In this document: in pieces, positions 27,240 to 37,130 of the stretch
Numbering within the stretch: the stretch's first letter is position 1
Layout: each line of letters starts with the position of its first letter
NCBI RefSeq assembly: GCF_000236925.1
Contig: NC_016941.1
Span: 744,001-808,000, forward strand
Reading direction: 5' to 3'
Origin: Staphylococcus argenteus
GTDB lineage: Bacteria; Bacillota; Bacilli; Staphylococcales; Staphylococcaceae
Length of the DNA stretch: 64,000 nucleotides
Position numbers and translations under genes: made by a program
The notes under the pieces: generated by a model
Seen by the model: the letters and a program-made list of their open reading frames with translations, nothing else
What the model was told of the DNA's origin: nothing
The model's database searches: none

Positions 27240-28182
27240 TAAAAAGCTTGCTATTTTAATCATCGTGACATGTCTTATTGCTGTACTCTATTTATTTGTA
27301 GGCATTGATTTTGAAATTTTTGAATATCAATTTTCAAGTCGTTTGCGAAAATTTATTTTAATTATTCTTGTCGGCGGAGCAATTGCAACTTCAGTTGTCA
27401 TCTTTCAAGCTATTACCAATAATCGTTTGTTAACACCTTCGATTATGGGACTTGATGCAGTTTATTTGTTTATAAAAGTAATACCGGTATTTCTACTTGG
27501 CATACAATCAGTTTGGGTGACAAATGTATATTTGAATTTTATTTTAACGTTAATTACGATGGTACTTTTTGCTTTAATACTATTTCAAGTCATTTTTAAA
27601 ATTGGACATTTTTCAATTTACTTCATTTTGTTAATTGGGGTATTACTAGGTACGTTTTTTAGAAGTATTACCGGATTTATTCAATTAATTATGGACCCTG
27701 AATCATTTTTAGCAATACAAAGTAGTATGTTTGCGAATTTTAATGCTTCTAATTCAAATCTAGTCACTTTTTCAGCAGTCATTTTAGTAGTACTATTAAT
27801 CGTTACGATTTTCTTACTACCTTATTTGGATGTATTACTTTTAGGTCGCGCAGAAGCTATAAATTTAGGTATTTCGTATGAACAATTGACGCGAATTTTA
27901 TTAGTGATTGTATCAATTTTAGTTTCAGTTTCAACTGCATTAGTAGGTCCCATTACGTTTTTAGGCCTTTTAACTGTGAATTTGGCTCATGAATTAATGA
28001 AGACATATGAACATAAATATATATTAATTGCGACAATTTGTTTAAGTTGGATTAGTTTATTTAGCGCACAATGGGTTGTTGAAAATGTTTTTGAAGCTAC
28101 GACAGAGATGAGCTTACTTATTGATTTGATAGGTGGAAGTTATTTCATTTATCTATTAGTTAAAAGGAGAAATGCGCAGTGA
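27226..28182 (+). CDS. sstB: Catechol-siderophore iron ABC transporter permease SstB
   Basis: 318 aa second FecCD-type permease, forming a heterodimer with SstA. About nine hydrophobic helices; FSSRLRKFILIILVGGAIAT near residue 36 corresponds to the conserved RxPR-like region, and VGPITFLGLLTVNLAHEL to the family C-terminal motif. Starts inside the end of sstA after GAAAGG, and its TGA overlaps the GTG start of sstC. Confidence 0.95.
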   Translation: MHNNNKKLAILIIVTCLIAVLYLFVGIDFEIFEYQFSSRLRKFILIILVGGAIATSVVIFQAITNNRLLTPSIMGLDAVYLFIKVIPVFLLGIQSVWVTNVYLNFILTLITMVLFALILFQVIFKIGHFSIYFILLIGVLLGTFFRSITGFIQLIMDPESFLAIQSSMFANFNASNSNLVTFSAVILVVLLIVTIFLLPYLDVLLLGRAEAINLGISYEQLTRILLVIVSILVSVSTALVGPITFLGLLTVNLAHELMKTYEHKYILIATICLSWISLFSAQWVVENVFEATTEMSLLIDLIGGSYFIYLLVKRRNAQ

Positions 28183-28940
28183 TACAAGTTAATAATTTAA
28201 CTAAGACGATACATAATCAAACGATATTAAAAGATATCAGTATAGCTATTGAAAAAGGGAAGGTGACGTCATTAATCGGACCAAATGGCGCTGGTAAAAG
28301 TACATTACTTTCAGCGATATGTCGTTTAATTCGCTTTGATGATGGTGAAGTGAAAATTGATGGACAAGCTATGTCGGATTACAAAAATAATGATTTGTCT
28401 AAAAGGATATCAATTTTAAAACAAACAAACCATACTGAAATGAATATTACAGTTGAGCAATTAGTTAATTTTGGACGATTTCCATATTCAAAAGGGCGAT
28501 TAACAAAAGAAGATCATGCCATTGTTAATGATGCATTAGATTTATTACAGTTACAGGACATTAGACATCGAAATATTAAATCATTGTCAGGTGGGCAACG
28601 CCAACGTGCCTATATCGCAATGACGATAGCACAAGATACGGAATACATTTTACTAGATGAGCCTTTAAATAATTTAGATATGAAACATGCTGTTCAAATT
28701 ATGCAAACCTTGCAAATGTTAGCACATAAAATGAATAAAGCAATCGTCATAGTCTTACATGATATTAATTTTGCGTCCTGTTACTCAGATCACATTGTTG
28801 CACTGAAAAATGGACAATTAGTTAAATCAGATTTGAAAGATAAGGTCATTCAAAGTAGTGTTTTAAGCGATTTATATGATATGGACATACAGATAGAACT
28901 TATTAGAAATCAACGAATTTGTCTATATTTTAAAGATTAA
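28179..28940 (+). CDS. sstC: Catechol-siderophore iron ABC transporter ATPase SstC
   Basis: 253 aa ATPase of the siderophore class. Walker A GPNGAGKST near residues 34-42, signature LSGGQRQRAYIAM, Walker B ILLDEPLNNLDM, and the switch histidine in VLHDIN. GTG start overlapping the sstB stop; AAAGGAG lies 11 nt upstream. 112 nt separate it from sstD. Confidence 0.95.
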   Translation: MIQVNNLTKTIHNQTILKDISIAIEKGKVTSLIGPNGAGKSTLLSAICRLIRFDDGEVKIDGQAMSDYKNNDLSKRISILKQTNHTEMNITVEQLVNFGRFPYSKGRLTKEDHAIVNDALDLLQLQDIRHRNIKSLSGGQRQRAYIAMTIAQDTEYILLDEPLNNLDMKHAVQIMQTLQMLAHKMNKAIVIVLHDINFASCYSDHIVALKNGQLVKSDLKDKVIQSSVLSDLYDMDIQIELIRNQRICLYFKD

Positions 28941-29052
28941 CTTTTGGAAATGCTTTAAAGGGGTGATGCGCCAATTAAAGAAGTAAGTATTAGACATTGT
29001 TCATTGTCACATTTAGCACACAGATTAAGTCAATAGAGGAGACATTTAAATT

Positions 29053-30081
29053 ATGAAGAAAACAGTCTTATATTTAGTAGTAGTATTAATGTTTTTATTA
29101 GCAGCATGTGGTAATAATTCTGGAAAAGAACAATCAAAATCAGATACTAAAGGTTCAAAAGAAACAGTGAAAATCGAAAATAATTACAAAATGCGTGGCG
29201 AGAAAAAAGACGGTAGCGATGCTAAAAAAGTCAAAGAAACTGTTGAAGTACCAAAGAACCCTAAAAATGCAGTTGTACTAGATTATGGTGCACTTGATGT
29301 CATGAAAGAAATGGGATTAGCTGATAAAGTTAAAGCATTACCAAAAGGTGAAGGTGGTAAGTCATTACCGAATTTCTTAGAGTCATTTAAGGATGATAAA
29401 TATACTAACGTTGGTAATTTGAAAGAAGTTAATTTTGATAAAATTGCTGCAACAAAACCAGAAGTCATCTTTATCTCTGGACGTACAGCAAATCAAAAGA
29501 ATTTAGATGAATTTAAAAAGGCGGCACCTAAAGCGAAAATAGTTTATGTTGGTGCTGATGAGAAAAATTTAATTGGTTCAATGAAACAAACTACTGAAAA
29601 TATCGGTAAAATTTACGATAAAGAAGATAAAGCTAAAGCATTAAATAAAGATTTAGATAATAAAATTGCTTCTATGAAAGATAAAACGAAACATTTCAAT
29701 AAAACTGTAATGTATTTATTAGTTAACGAAGGTGAATTATCAACGTTTGGACCTAAAGGACGTTTTGGTGGATTAGTATACGATACATTAGGATTCAATG
29801 CCGTTGATAAAAAAGTAAGTAATAGCAATCATGGACAAAATGTTTCTAATGAATATGTAAACAAAGAAAATCCGGATGTAATTTTAGCGATGGATAGAGG
29901 ACAAGCTGTAAGTGGCAAATCGACAGCAAAACAAGCCTTAAATAACCCAGTATTGAAAAACGTTAAAGCAATTAAAGAAGATAAAGTTTATAACTTAGAT
30001 CCTAAATTATGGTATTTTGCAGCTGGATCAACTACAACTACAATTAAACAAATTGATGAGCTTGAAAAAGTTGTAAAATAA
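29053..30081 (+). CDS. sstD: Catechol-siderophore binding lipoprotein SstD
   Basis: 342 aa lipoprotein. The signal sequence runs to LLAAC with Cys19 as the lipidated residue, followed by a lysine/serine-rich spacer and a FepB/BtuF-type binding domain (from about EVPKNPKNAVVLDYGALD). Membrane-anchored receptor of the SstABC transporter. GAGGAG precedes the ATG. Operon terminator follows. The 112-nt gap before it may allow higher expression of the receptor, but I see no separate promoter with confidence. Confidence 0.95.
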   Translation: MKKTVLYLVVVLMFLLAACGNNSGKEQSKSDTKGSKETVKIENNYKMRGEKKDGSDAKKVKETVEVPKNPKNAVVLDYGALDVMKEMGLADKVKALPKGEGGKSLPNFLESFKDDKYTNVGNLKEVNFDKIAATKPEVIFISGRTANQKNLDEFKKAAPKAKIVYVGADEKNLIGSMKQTTENIGKIYDKEDKAKALNKDLDNKIASMKDKTKHFNKTVMYLLVNEGELSTFGPKGRFGGLVYDTLGFNAVDKKVSNSNHGQNVSNEYVNKENPDVILAMDRGQAVSGKSTAKQALNNPVLKNVKAIKEDKVYNLDPKLWYFAAGSTTTTIKQIDELEKVVK

Positions 30082-30088
30082 TTACTAA

Positions 30089-30137
30089 GTGGAGAGCAAC
30101 GATTATTTATTATAATCAATGTTCTCCACGCTTTTTT
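30089..30137 (+). terminator. Intrinsic terminator after sstD
   Basis: GTGGAGA...GATT pairs with AATC...TCTCCAC (arms 30089-30104 and 30114-30129) with a few mismatches, followed by GCTTTTTT. Confidence 0.8.
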
Positions 30138-30149
30138 GCTAAAATTCAA

Positions 30150-30194
30150 AATAAAAGGACTTACTACTTATCATCATGATAAATATATAAGTCC
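30150..30194 (-). terminator. Intrinsic terminator of the murB-CHY gene pair
   Basis: On the minus strand GGACTTA (30194-30188) pairs with TAAGTCC (30163-30157), with the inner palindrome TTATCATGATGATAA, and TTTTATTTT follows. It lies 23 nt after the stop of the zinc-finger gene. Confidence 0.75.
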
Positions 30195-30216
30195 GTAAAT
30201 GTAATGATTTAGTTAA

Positions 30217-30531
30217 TTAAATTTCAAAATAAATATGATAGTGATATTTACAGCGATTGTTAAACTTTGAATGACAATTTGGACAATGCTCTACCATCAT
30301 GTACTCGTTAATTGTCAATTCATGTTGACATACCCCGCACAAAATTGCTTTTTCATTAAATGTGCGTTCTGGCCAACGTTTAATAGTATGCTTTTCAAAT
30401 TCATTATGACACTTATAGCATGGATAATATTTATTGCAGCACTTAAACTTAATCGCAATAATATCTTGTTCGGTAAAATAATGGCGACAACGTGTTTCTG
30501 TATCAATCAAAGAACCATAAACTATAGGCAT
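30217..30531 (-). CDS. CHY-type zinc finger protein
   Basis: 104 aa with 11 cysteines and several histidines arranged as in the CHY zinc-finger family: CRHY at 15-18, FKCCNKYYPCYKCHNEFEKH, then CGVCQHEL, CPNCHSKFN and CKYHYHIYF. Likely binds three zinc ions; biological role unknown in bacteria. It begins 17 nt after murB and shares its terminator, so it is co-transcribed with a cell-wall gene. A short AAGGAG site precedes the ATG. Confidence 0.85.
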   Translation of the reverse strand: MPIVYGSLIDTETRCRHYFTEQDIIAIKFKCCNKYYPCYKCHNEFEKHTIKRWPERTFNEKAILCGVCQHELTINEYMMVEHCPNCHSKFNNRCKYHYHIYFEI

Positions 30532-30548
30532 AAATAAATCTCCTTAAC

Positions 30549-31472
30549 TCATGATTCCTTTGGATGTTCGCCAATTATACGAACTTCACGATTTAATTCA
30601 ATATCAAATTTTTCTTTAACAGTCTTTTGTACGTAATGGATAAGATTTTCGTAATCTGTTGCAGTCCCGTTATCAACATTCACCATGAAGCCTGCGTGTT
30701 TAGTTGACACTTCAACACCACCAATTCGATGGCCTTGCAAATTAGAATCTTGTATTAATTTACCAGCAAAATGTCCCGGTGGTCTTTGGAATACACTGCC
30801 ACAAGAAGGATATTCTAAAGGTTGTTTTGATTCACGACGTTCTGTTAAGTCATCCATTTTTGCTTGTATTTCAGTCATATTTCCTGGAGCTAGTGTGAAT
30901 GCAGCTTCTAATACAACTAAATGTTCTTTTTGAATGATACTGTTGCGATAATCTAATTCTAATTCTTTTGTTGTAAGTTTGATAAGTGCGCCTTGTTCAT
31001 TGACACATAGTGCATAGTCAATACAGTCTTTCACTTCGCCACCATAGGCACCAGCATTCATATAGACAGCACCACCAATAGAACCAGGGATGCCACATGC
31101 AAACTCTAGGCCTGTTAATGCGTGATCTCTAGCAACACGAGATACGTCAATGATAGCAGCGCCACTTCCGGCTATAATAGCATCATCAGACACTTCAATG
31201 TGGTCTAATGATAATAAGCTTATTACAATGCCACGAATACCTCCTTCGCGAATAATAATGTTAGAGCCATTTCCCAAATAAGTAACAGGTATGCCATGTT
31301 GATAGGCATATTTCACAACGGCTTGTACTTCTTCATTTTTAGTAGGGGTAATATAAAAATCTGCATTACCACCAGTTTTTGTATAAGTGTATCGTTTTAA
31401 AGGTTCATCAACTTTAATCTTTTCGTTAGGAATAAGTTGTTGTAACGCTTGATAGATGTCTTTATTTATCAC
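30549..31472 (-). CDS. murB: UDP-N-acetylenolpyruvoylglucosamine reductase
   Basis: Second committed step of peptidoglycan precursor synthesis: NADPH reduces UDP-GlcNAc-enolpyruvate to UDP-MurNAc, with FAD. 307 aa, type IIb MurB as in S. aureus. FAD-domain motifs KTGGNADFY and [14 protein letters not shown], then [19 protein letters not shown], and the catalytic serine in [10 protein letters not shown]. The GTG at 31472 is preferred, giving [12 protein letters not shown]; an in-frame ATG at 31484 sits directly on the AAAGG site and so is not usable. Leads a two-gene unit with the CHY protein. Confidence 0.96.
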   Translation of the reverse strand: MINKDIYQALQQLIPNEKIKVDEPLKRYTYTKTGGNADFYITPTKNEEVQAVVKYAYQHGIPVTYLGNGSNIIIREGGIRGIVISLLSLDHIEVSDDAIIAGSGAAIIDVSRVARDHALTGLEFACGIPGSIGGAVYMNAGAYGGEVKDCIDYALCVNEQGALIKLTTKELELDYRNSIIQKEHLVVLEAAFTLAPGNMTEIQAKMDDLTERRESKQPLEYPSCGSVFQRPPGHFAGKLIQDSNLQGHRIGGVEVSTKHAGFMVNVDNGTATDYENLIHYVQKTVKEKFDIELNREVRIIGEHPKES

Positions 31473-31598
31473 TTTTAAGTACATCCTTTCTCATGTCTTT
31501 AATATCATATAGTATTATACCAATTTTAAAATTCATTTGCGAAAATTGAAAATTAAGTATTAAAATTAGTATAATTGTAAAACACGATATAACTACTG

Positions 31599-32117
31599 TT
31601 ATAAATATTTTTTACATAGTTTTTCGAAGTATTGTTGCTTTTGAATCTCATATTGTCTTATTGATGGAGAGTGTTGTAATATTTGTCGTTTCTTAGAATT
31701 AAACAGCAACGCTATTTCATTATTAGTAGATAACAGATAATCAAGTGCAATATATGATTCGAATGTTTGAGTATTCATTTGGATTATATGTAAGCGTACT
31801 TCTTGTTTCAAATCATGGTAATTGTTAAACTTTGCCATCATAACTTTTTTATTGTATTTATGATGAAGGCGATAAAAACCAACATAATTTAAACGTTTTT
31901 CATCGAGTGCAGTTATATCATGTAAATTTTCAACACCTACTAAAATATCTAAAATCGGCTCAGTTGAATATTTAAAATGAGACGTACCACCGATATGTTT
32001 TGTATATTTTACAGGGCTATCTAATAAATTGAATAATAATGATTTTATGTTTGTATATTGCGTATGAAAGTCATGATATGAATCATTATTAATGAATGGT
32101 TGAACATTTGAATACAT
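31599..32117 (-). CDS. GrpB-family (UPF0157) nucleotidyltransferase-like protein
   Basis: 172 aa. HIGGTSHFKYSTEPILDILVGV near residues 41-62 corresponds to the GrpB signature HIGSTAVPGLxAKPIIDILV, and HIIQMNTQTFESYIALDYLL to the family C-terminal region. The second half of the first motif is diverged (no SVPG), so activity is uncertain. AAAGGAGTTT precedes the ATG. Single minus-strand gene with no obvious terminator; function not known. Confidence 0.75.
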   Translation of the reverse strand: MYSNVQPFINNDSYHDFHTQYTNIKSLLFNLLDSPVKYTKHIGGTSHFKYSTEPILDILVGVENLHDITALDEKRLNYVGFYRLHHKYNKKVMMAKFNNYHDLKQEVRLHIIQMNTQTFESYIALDYLLSTNNEIALLFNSKKRQILQHSPSIRQYEIQKQQYFEKLCKKYL

Positions 32118-32236
32118 GATAAACTCCTTTGGTAATAAAACTTAATTTAATCGCGATAAAGTCTGAAATACTATAACATAATTCATTTTCATAATAAACA
32201 TGTTTTTGTATAATGTATCTGTTAAGGAGTGCAGCC

Positions 32237-33115
32237 ATGAAAAAAATTGTCATATTCGCTATGTTAGCGATTTTAATTATAGTAATTTGTGCATGTGGTA
32301 ATAAAGAAAAAGAGGCACAACATCAATTTACTAAACAATTTAAAGATGTTGAGCAAAAACAAAAAGAACTGCAACATGTCATGGATAATATTCACCTTAA
32401 AGAGATTGATCATCTAAGTAAAACTGATACGACGGATAAGAATAGTAAAGAATTTAAAGCTTTACAGGAAGATGTGAAAAATCATTTAATGCCAAAGTTT
32501 CAAGCATATTATAAATCTGCTGAAAGTTTACCAGATGACACTGCAAAGGTGAAAAAATTAAAAAAAGAATATATGTCGATTGCTAATGAGAAGAAGAAGT
32601 CGATAAAGCAATTAAAGACATTCATAGATTTATGTAATCAATCGATTAAGTATAATGAAGATATTTTAGATTATACGAAGCAATTTGAAAAAAATAGATA
32701 TAAAGTTGAATCGGAAATAAAATTAGCAGATAATAAAAATGAGGCAAGAAATTTAACAACAAAGCTAGAACAAAATAATCAAGCGCTACGAGATACTGCT
32801 AAGAAAAACTTAGATGATAGTAAAGAAAATGAAGTGAAGCGTGCTATTAAAAATCATATTATGCCAATGATTGAGAAACAAATCACTGATATTAATCAGA
32901 CAAATATAAGTGATAAACATGTTAATAATGCTCGTAAAAATGCTATAGAAATGTACTATAGTTTACAGAACTATTATAATACACGTATAGAGACGATTGA
33001 AGTCAGTGAAAAGTTATCAAAGATTGATGTAGATAAGATGCCGAAAAAGGGTATAGATATAACTAGTGGCGACAAAGTCTTTGTAAAAAAGCTTGAAAAA
33101 TTAGAAGATAAATAA
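32237..33115 (+). CDS. YkyA-like coiled-coil lipoprotein
   Basis: 292 aa. The signal sequence ends in ICAC with the lipid cysteine at about residue 20, followed by GNKEKEAQHQ and an almost entirely charged helical body, probably a long coiled-coil. Composition and pattern resemble the YkyA putative cell-wall-binding lipoproteins of Bacillus; this was judged by eye, so family membership is tentative. ATG 32237 is chosen because AAGGAG lies 8 nt upstream; an in-frame ATG at 32213 lacks a ribosome site and would spoil the signal peptide. Monocistronic. Confidence 0.8.
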   Translation: MKKIVIFAMLAILIIVICACGNKEKEAQHQFTKQFKDVEQKQKELQHVMDNIHLKEIDHLSKTDTTDKNSKEFKALQEDVKNHLMPKFQAYYKSAESLPDDTAKVKKLKKEYMSIANEKKKSIKQLKTFIDLCNQSIKYNEDILDYTKQFEKNRYKVESEIKLADNKNEARNLTTKLEQNNQALRDTAKKNLDDSKENEVKRAIKNHIMPMIEKQITDINQTNISDKHVNNARKNAIEMYYSLQNYYNTRIETIEVSEKLSKIDVDKMPKKGIDITSGDKVFVKKLEKLEDK

Positions 33116-33268
33116 CTATCATTATTATTCAAAGTTAAAAAATTTGAATTTATGGTTAACAGGACAACATACAATGTGTATAATGGTAAACATTGATATT
33201 AACTAAATGTATAGAAATGTCACGCAGATGCTATTTAAATGTGATAATTATTTTTAGAGGTGAATAGA

Positions 33269-33589
33269 GTGGCTATAAAGCTAAGTTCAATTGACCAATT
33301 TGAACAGGTTATTGAAGAAAACAAATATGTTTTTGTATTAAAACATAGTGAAACTTGTCCAATATCGGCAAATGCGTATGATCAATTTAATAAATTTTTA
33401 TATGAACGCGATATGGACGGATATTATCTCATAGTCCAACAAGAACGCGATTTGTCAGATTATATTGCTAAAAAAACGAACGTTAAACACGAATCACCTC
33501 AAGCATTTTATTTTGTGAATGGTGAAATGGTTTGGAATAGAGACCATGGTGATATTAATGTTTCGTCATTAGCACAAGCAGAAGAATAA
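33269..33589 (+). CDS. brxC: Monothiol bacilliredoxin BrxC (YtxJ family)
   Basis: 106 aa thioredoxin-fold protein. SETCPIS places a single reactive cysteine (Cys30) in the CPIS motif of the bacilliredoxin YtxJ/BrxC family, which acts on bacillithiolated proteins; this matches bacillithiol use by staphylococci. FYFVNGEMVWNRDHGDI is the C-terminal family segment. GTG 33269 is chosen: AGAGG lies 8 nt upstream, while the in-frame GTG at 33260 is part of that site. Followed by an unusual long hairpin. Confidence 0.88.
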   Translation: MAIKLSSIDQFEQVIEENKYVFVLKHSETCPISANAYDQFNKFLYERDMDGYYLIVQQERDLSDYIAKKTNVKHESPQAFYFVNGEMVWNRDHGDINVSSLAQAEE

Positions 33590-33598
33590 TAAAGCTAT

Positions 33599-33700
33599 AA
33601 GGTTGGAACATAATTGCCTAACTTGCCACATATGAATTGTGATTTTAAGTTCATATGCACGGTAATAAGGTTATAATCATGTTCTAACCTTTTATTTTTT
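33599..33700 (+). terminator. Long nested hairpin after brxC
   Basis: AAGGTTGGAACAT-AATT (33599-33615) pairs with AATCATGTTCTAACCTT (33675-33691) with few mismatches; inside is a second stem, CATATGAA with TTCATATG (near 33629-33657). TTATTTTTTTA follows. It is much larger than a usual terminator and could hold a small RNA. Confidence 0.7.
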
Positions 33701-33726
33701 TAATTATGTAAAAGCAGTAACGTTAG

Positions 33727-33779
33727 TACTTTTTAATAAACATATGTATAATGTATTCGAGTATTTTTATTAAAAAGTA
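33727..33779. repeat. 14-bp perfect inverted repeat around a TATAAT box
   Basis: TACTTTTTAATAAA (33727-33740) and TTTATTAAAAAGTA (33766-33779) are exact reverse complements with a 25-nt loop that contains GTATAATG (TATAAT at 33747-33752). It could be an operator around a promoter or an AT-rich hairpin. It lies in the 424-nt gap before glycerate kinase. Confidence 0.6.
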
Positions 33780-33788
33780 TACGAATTA

Positions 33789-33992
33789 ATGCTTGGAAAG
33801 CAAAACTATTTAAAGATTTATTTATGGAAAATTTGCGAAAAAATAAATGATAATGAAGCTAAACTATATGTATGATTTGTGTTAAATATTAGTATAGATA
33901 GAGATGAAAGTGATTTTAAATTTCAAATCGTAAAATTAAATGTAAATAATAAGGTTAGATATACCTTAATTGAAACGTTAAACAATAAATAA
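33789..33992 (+). pseudogene. Possible decayed small gene with one internal stop
   Basis: From ATG 33789 a reading frame of 67 codons is broken only by TGA at 33873-33875. The second half, DESDFKFQIVKLNVNNKV then RYTLIETLNNK, looks protein-like. I recognise no family, and in AT-rich DNA such a frame could arise by chance. No good ribosome site is visible. Tentative. Confidence 0.2.
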
Positions 33993-34013
33993 TAAAGTAA
34001 GGTGGTCAAGGTT

Positions 34014-35138
34014 ATGAAAGTATTAGTAGCCATGGATGAATTTAATGGTATTATTTCAAGTTATCAAGCAAATAGATATGTTGAAGAAGCTGTTGCTAGT
34101 CAAATTGAAACAGCAGATGTTGTACAAGTACCTTTATTTAATGGACGACATGAATTGCTGGATTCAGTATTTTTATGGCAATCAGGTCAAAAGTATCGTA
34201 TACCTGTTCATGATGCAGATATGAATGAAACTGAAGGGGTTTATGGACAAACAGATACTGGTATGACAGTCATTGAGGGGAATTTGTTTTTAAAAGGGCA
34301 TAAGCCAATTACAGAGCGTTCGAGTTACGGCTTAGGTGAAATGATGAAACATGCATTAGATAATGAGGCTAATCATATTGTCATTTCTCTTGGTGGCATT
34401 GATAGCTTTGATGCAGGAGCAGGTATGTTACAAGCACTTGGTGCGGTATTTTATGATGATGAAGGCCGCATCGTTGATATGAGAAAAGGTGCAGGATTAA
34501 TTAAATATATTAGACGAATGGATATGTCAAAATTGCATCCTAAATTGGCAACGACAAGAATTCAAGTAATGTCAGATTTCTCAAGTCGATTATATGGAAA
34601 GCAAAGCGAAATCATGCAAACTTATGAAGCGCATCAATTAAATCATAATCAAGCTGCTGAAATTGACAACTTTATTTGGTACTTTAGTGAATTGTTTAAG
34701 AGTGAATTGAAATTAGCTATTGGTCCTGTTGAACGCGGTGGTGCAGGTGGGGGGATTGCAGCTGTATTGAATGGTCTATACCAAGCTGAAATCCTAACGA
34801 GTCACGCACTAGTTGATCAACTAACACATTTAGAAAACTTAGTAGAGCAAGCTGATTTAATTATTTTTGGCGAAGGTTTAAATGAAAATGATCAATTGTT
34901 AGAGACTACAACTTTACGTATCGCAGAACTTTGCCATAAACATCAAAAAATTTCAATTGCAATTTGTGCTACTGATGAAAAGTTTGATTTATTTGAATCA
35001 CAAGGCGTAACAGCAATGTTTAATACATTTATTGATATGCCTGAAAGTTATACAGACTTTAAAATGGGCTTACAAATACGACATTATACTGTTCAATCAT
35101 TAAAGTTGTTGAAAACGCAATTTAATGTGGAAAGTTAG
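34014..35138 (+). CDS. Glycerate kinase (GlxK/GarK family)
   Basis: 374 aa, phosphorylates D-glycerate to a phosphoglycerate. The start MKVLVAMDEFNGIISSYQAN corresponds to the family N-terminal segment (DSFKGSLSSxE type) with the typical serine run changed. ERSSYGLGEMMKHAL, then VISLGGIDSFDAGAGMLQALG (split here) and GAGGGIAAVLNGL are conserved blocks, and IIFGEGLNENDQ is close to the C-terminus. ATG 34014 is preferred: AAGGTGG lies about 10 nt upstream, while an in-frame GTG at 34002 overlaps it. The gene stands alone with a bidirectional terminator. Confidence 0.88.
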   Translation: MKVLVAMDEFNGIISSYQANRYVEEAVASQIETADVVQVPLFNGRHELLDSVFLWQSGQKYRIPVHDADMNETEGVYGQTDTGMTVIEGNLFLKGHKPITERSSYGLGEMMKHALDNEANHIVISLGGIDSFDAGAGMLQALGAVFYDDEGRIVDMRKGAGLIKYIRRMDMSKLHPKLATTRIQVMSDFSSRLYGKQSEIMQTYEAHQLNHNQAAEIDNFIWYFSELFKSELKLAIGPVERGGAGGGIAAVLNGLYQAEILTSHALVDQLTHLENLVEQADLIIFGEGLNENDQLLETTTLRIAELCHKHQKISIAICATDEKFDLFESQGVTAMFNTFIDMPESYTDFKMGLQIRHYTVQSLKLLKTQFNVES

Positions 35139-35287
35139 TACATTATAGAAAAGTCACAAATTATGCAATGTTAGTTTTCTGGAAAATTGAGTTATAAAAA
35201 ATATTTTTAAGAGATAACCATGCCTGATAATGAGGGTATACGTGACTAAAATTTAATTATTAAATTGAATAGGAATTATAGATAAAA

Positions 35288-35331
35288 TGAAAAATCACGC
35301 TAACGTAGCACAAAATGTTAGCGTGATTTTT
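35288..35331. terminator. Bidirectional terminator between glycerate kinase and pepT
   Basis: AAAAATCACGCTAAC (35290-35304) pairs perfectly with GTTAGCGTGATTTTT (35317-35331), giving U-runs on both strands for the converging transcripts. Confidence 0.85.
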
Positions 35332-35375
35332 ATTGTGAATTAAGATGGAAACGGTGTTCATCTTATACTAATGTA

Positions 35376-36605
35376 TTAATTATTTTTTTCAGCGATATCT
35401 TGTACAATTCCAACAATAACATGTACTGCTTTTTCCATAACGTCAATTGATGCATATTCATAAGGACCATGGAAATTGCCGCAGCCAGTGAAAATATTAG
35501 GCGTTGGTAATCCCATAAATGATAATTGAGAACCATCAGTACCCCCACGAATAGGTTCAGTATTTGCAGGGATATTTAATTTATCAAAAACTCGTTTTGG
35601 AATATCAATGATATGTTGTAAAGGCAATATTTTTTCAGCCATATTAAAATATTGATCAGCAATATCAACTTTTACAGGATAATTTTCAAAATGTGCATTG
35701 ATATCGTCGCGAATTTCTAACATACGTTTCTTACGTAATTCAAATTGTTTTTTATCATGGTCACGAATAATATATTGCAATGTTGCTTTTTCGACAGTAC
35801 CTTCGAAATGCATTAAATGATAAAAGCCTTCGTAGCCTTCTGTACGTTCAGGAACTTCGCTATCAGGTAATAAACTATCAAATTGTTCACCTAAACGTAT
35901 CGCGTTTACCATTGCATTTTTAGCAGAACCTGGATGAACATTTACACCATGACATGTAATCACTGCTTCAGCAGCGTTAAAGCTTTCGTATTGTAATTCG
36001 CCATATTGACTACCATCCATCGTATAGGCAAAGTCAGCATTGAATCGTTCGACATCAAATTTATGTGGCCCGCGACCAATTTCTTCATCGGGTGTAAATC
36101 CAATGCGAATCGTACCATGCTTAATTTCAGGGTGTGATTTTAAATAACTAATGGCTTCCATAATTTCTACAATACCAGCTTTGTCGTCAGCACCTAATAA
36201 AGATGTGCCATCAGTAACCATCAATGTATGACCGACTAGACTATTAAGTTCTGGAAATACTTTAGGATCTAATACACGTTTCGTATCACCTAATTTATAT
36301 GGTTTACCATCATAGTTTTCAATAATTTGTGGTTTGACATTAGAAGCATTGAAATCAGGTGAAGTATCTACATGTGCTAGAAAACCAACTGTTGGTACAT
36401 CAGCATCGATATTGCTTTCTAGTGTAGCGAATAAATATCCATTATCATCTAAATCGGTCGGCAATCCTAATTGTTGTAATTCTTTTTCTAATACATGTAG
36501 CAAATCCCATTGTTTCTTAGTAGAAGGCGTAGTTGTGGATTGTGGATCAGATTGTGTATCAATTGTTGCATATCTTGTTAATCTATCTATTAATTGTTTC
36601 TTCAT
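35376..36605 (-). CDS. pepT: Peptidase T (tripeptide aminopeptidase)
   Basis: 409 aa M20-family zinc aminopeptidase that releases the N-terminal residue from tripeptides. Metal-site motifs are in order: [12 protein letters not shown] near residue 75-86, [14 protein letters not shown] near 140, [11 protein letters not shown] with the catalytic glutamates near 175, [10 protein letters not shown] and a C-terminal [11 protein letters not shown]. It is the last of three minus-strand genes, 13 nt after the YjjB-like protein, and ends at the bidirectional terminator. Confidence 0.95.
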   Translation of the reverse strand: MKKQLIDRLTRYATIDTQSDPQSTTTPSTKKQWDLLHVLEKELQQLGLPTDLDDNGYLFATLESNIDADVPTVGFLAHVDTSPDFNASNVKPQIIENYDGKPYKLGDTKRVLDPKVFPELNSLVGHTLMVTDGTSLLGADDKAGIVEIMEAISYLKSHPEIKHGTIRIGFTPDEEIGRGPHKFDVERFNADFAYTMDGSQYGELQYESFNAAEAVITCHGVNVHPGSAKNAMVNAIRLGEQFDSLLPDSEVPERTEGYEGFYHLMHFEGTVEKATLQYIIRDHDKKQFELRKKRMLEIRDDINAHFENYPVKVDIADQYFNMAEKILPLQHIIDIPKRVFDKLNIPANTEPIRGGTDGSQLSFMGLPTPNIFTGCGNFHGPYEYASIDVMEKAVHVIVGIVQDIAEKNN

Positions 36606-36618
36606 CCTATTCGACCCC

Positions 36619-37113
36619 TTAAACTCTATTATTCATGTTGTAAGATTTTTTATATGTCTTACCTTTAATTTTACCATACAGTTGTTTGATGCGTGTGTAT
36701 AGGTAATACAGTATTTCGGATACTAAAATACCAAAAGCAATGGCACCTGATATTAGAGTAACTTCTAAAAATGTATTTACAGCACTTGTATAATCATTTG
36801 AAACTAAAAATCGAGTTGCCTGATAAGCAGCGCCACCTGGTACTAATGGGATGATTCCTGGCACTATGAAAATGATTACAGGGCGCTTATATCGACGGCT
36901 CATCGTGTGACTCATTAAACCTAAAATTAAACTTCCTAAAAACGACGCGCCAACTTTTCCAAATTCTAAATCAACTGTTAATTGATATATTGTCCATGCA
37001 ATGGCACCTACAAAACCACATGCAACTAAAAGTTTTTTTGGTGCATTAAATATAATGGAGAAAAGTACTGTTGAAATAAAGCTTATCGTAAAATGAAATA
37101 AATAAAATAACAT
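36619..37113 (-). CDS. ThrE/YjjB-type small membrane subunit
   Basis: 164 aa with about four to five hydrophobic helices. [20 protein letters not shown] is the conserved block of threonine/serine exporter (ThrE_2, YjjB) proteins. It acts with the larger YjjP-type protein encoded 17 nt upstream; together they correspond to one full ThrE exporter split in two. Substrate (amino acid or succinate, as for YjjPB) cannot be told. Confidence 0.85.
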   Translation of the reverse strand: MLFYLFHFTISFISTVLFSIIFNAPKKLLVACGFVGAIAWTIYQLTVDLEFGKVGASFLGSLILGLMSHTMSRRYKRPVIIFIVPGIIPLVPGGAAYQATRFLVSNDYTSAVNTFLEVTLISGAIAFGILVSEILYYLYTRIKQLYGKIKGKTYKKSYNMNNRV

Positions 37114-37130
37114 GCTTTAACAGTCCTTTC

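Noticed and set aside
30271..30537. 88-codon plus-strand frame opposite the CHY gene
   Set aside because: Antisense to a family-supported gene with a ribosome site and operon partner; no motif of its own.
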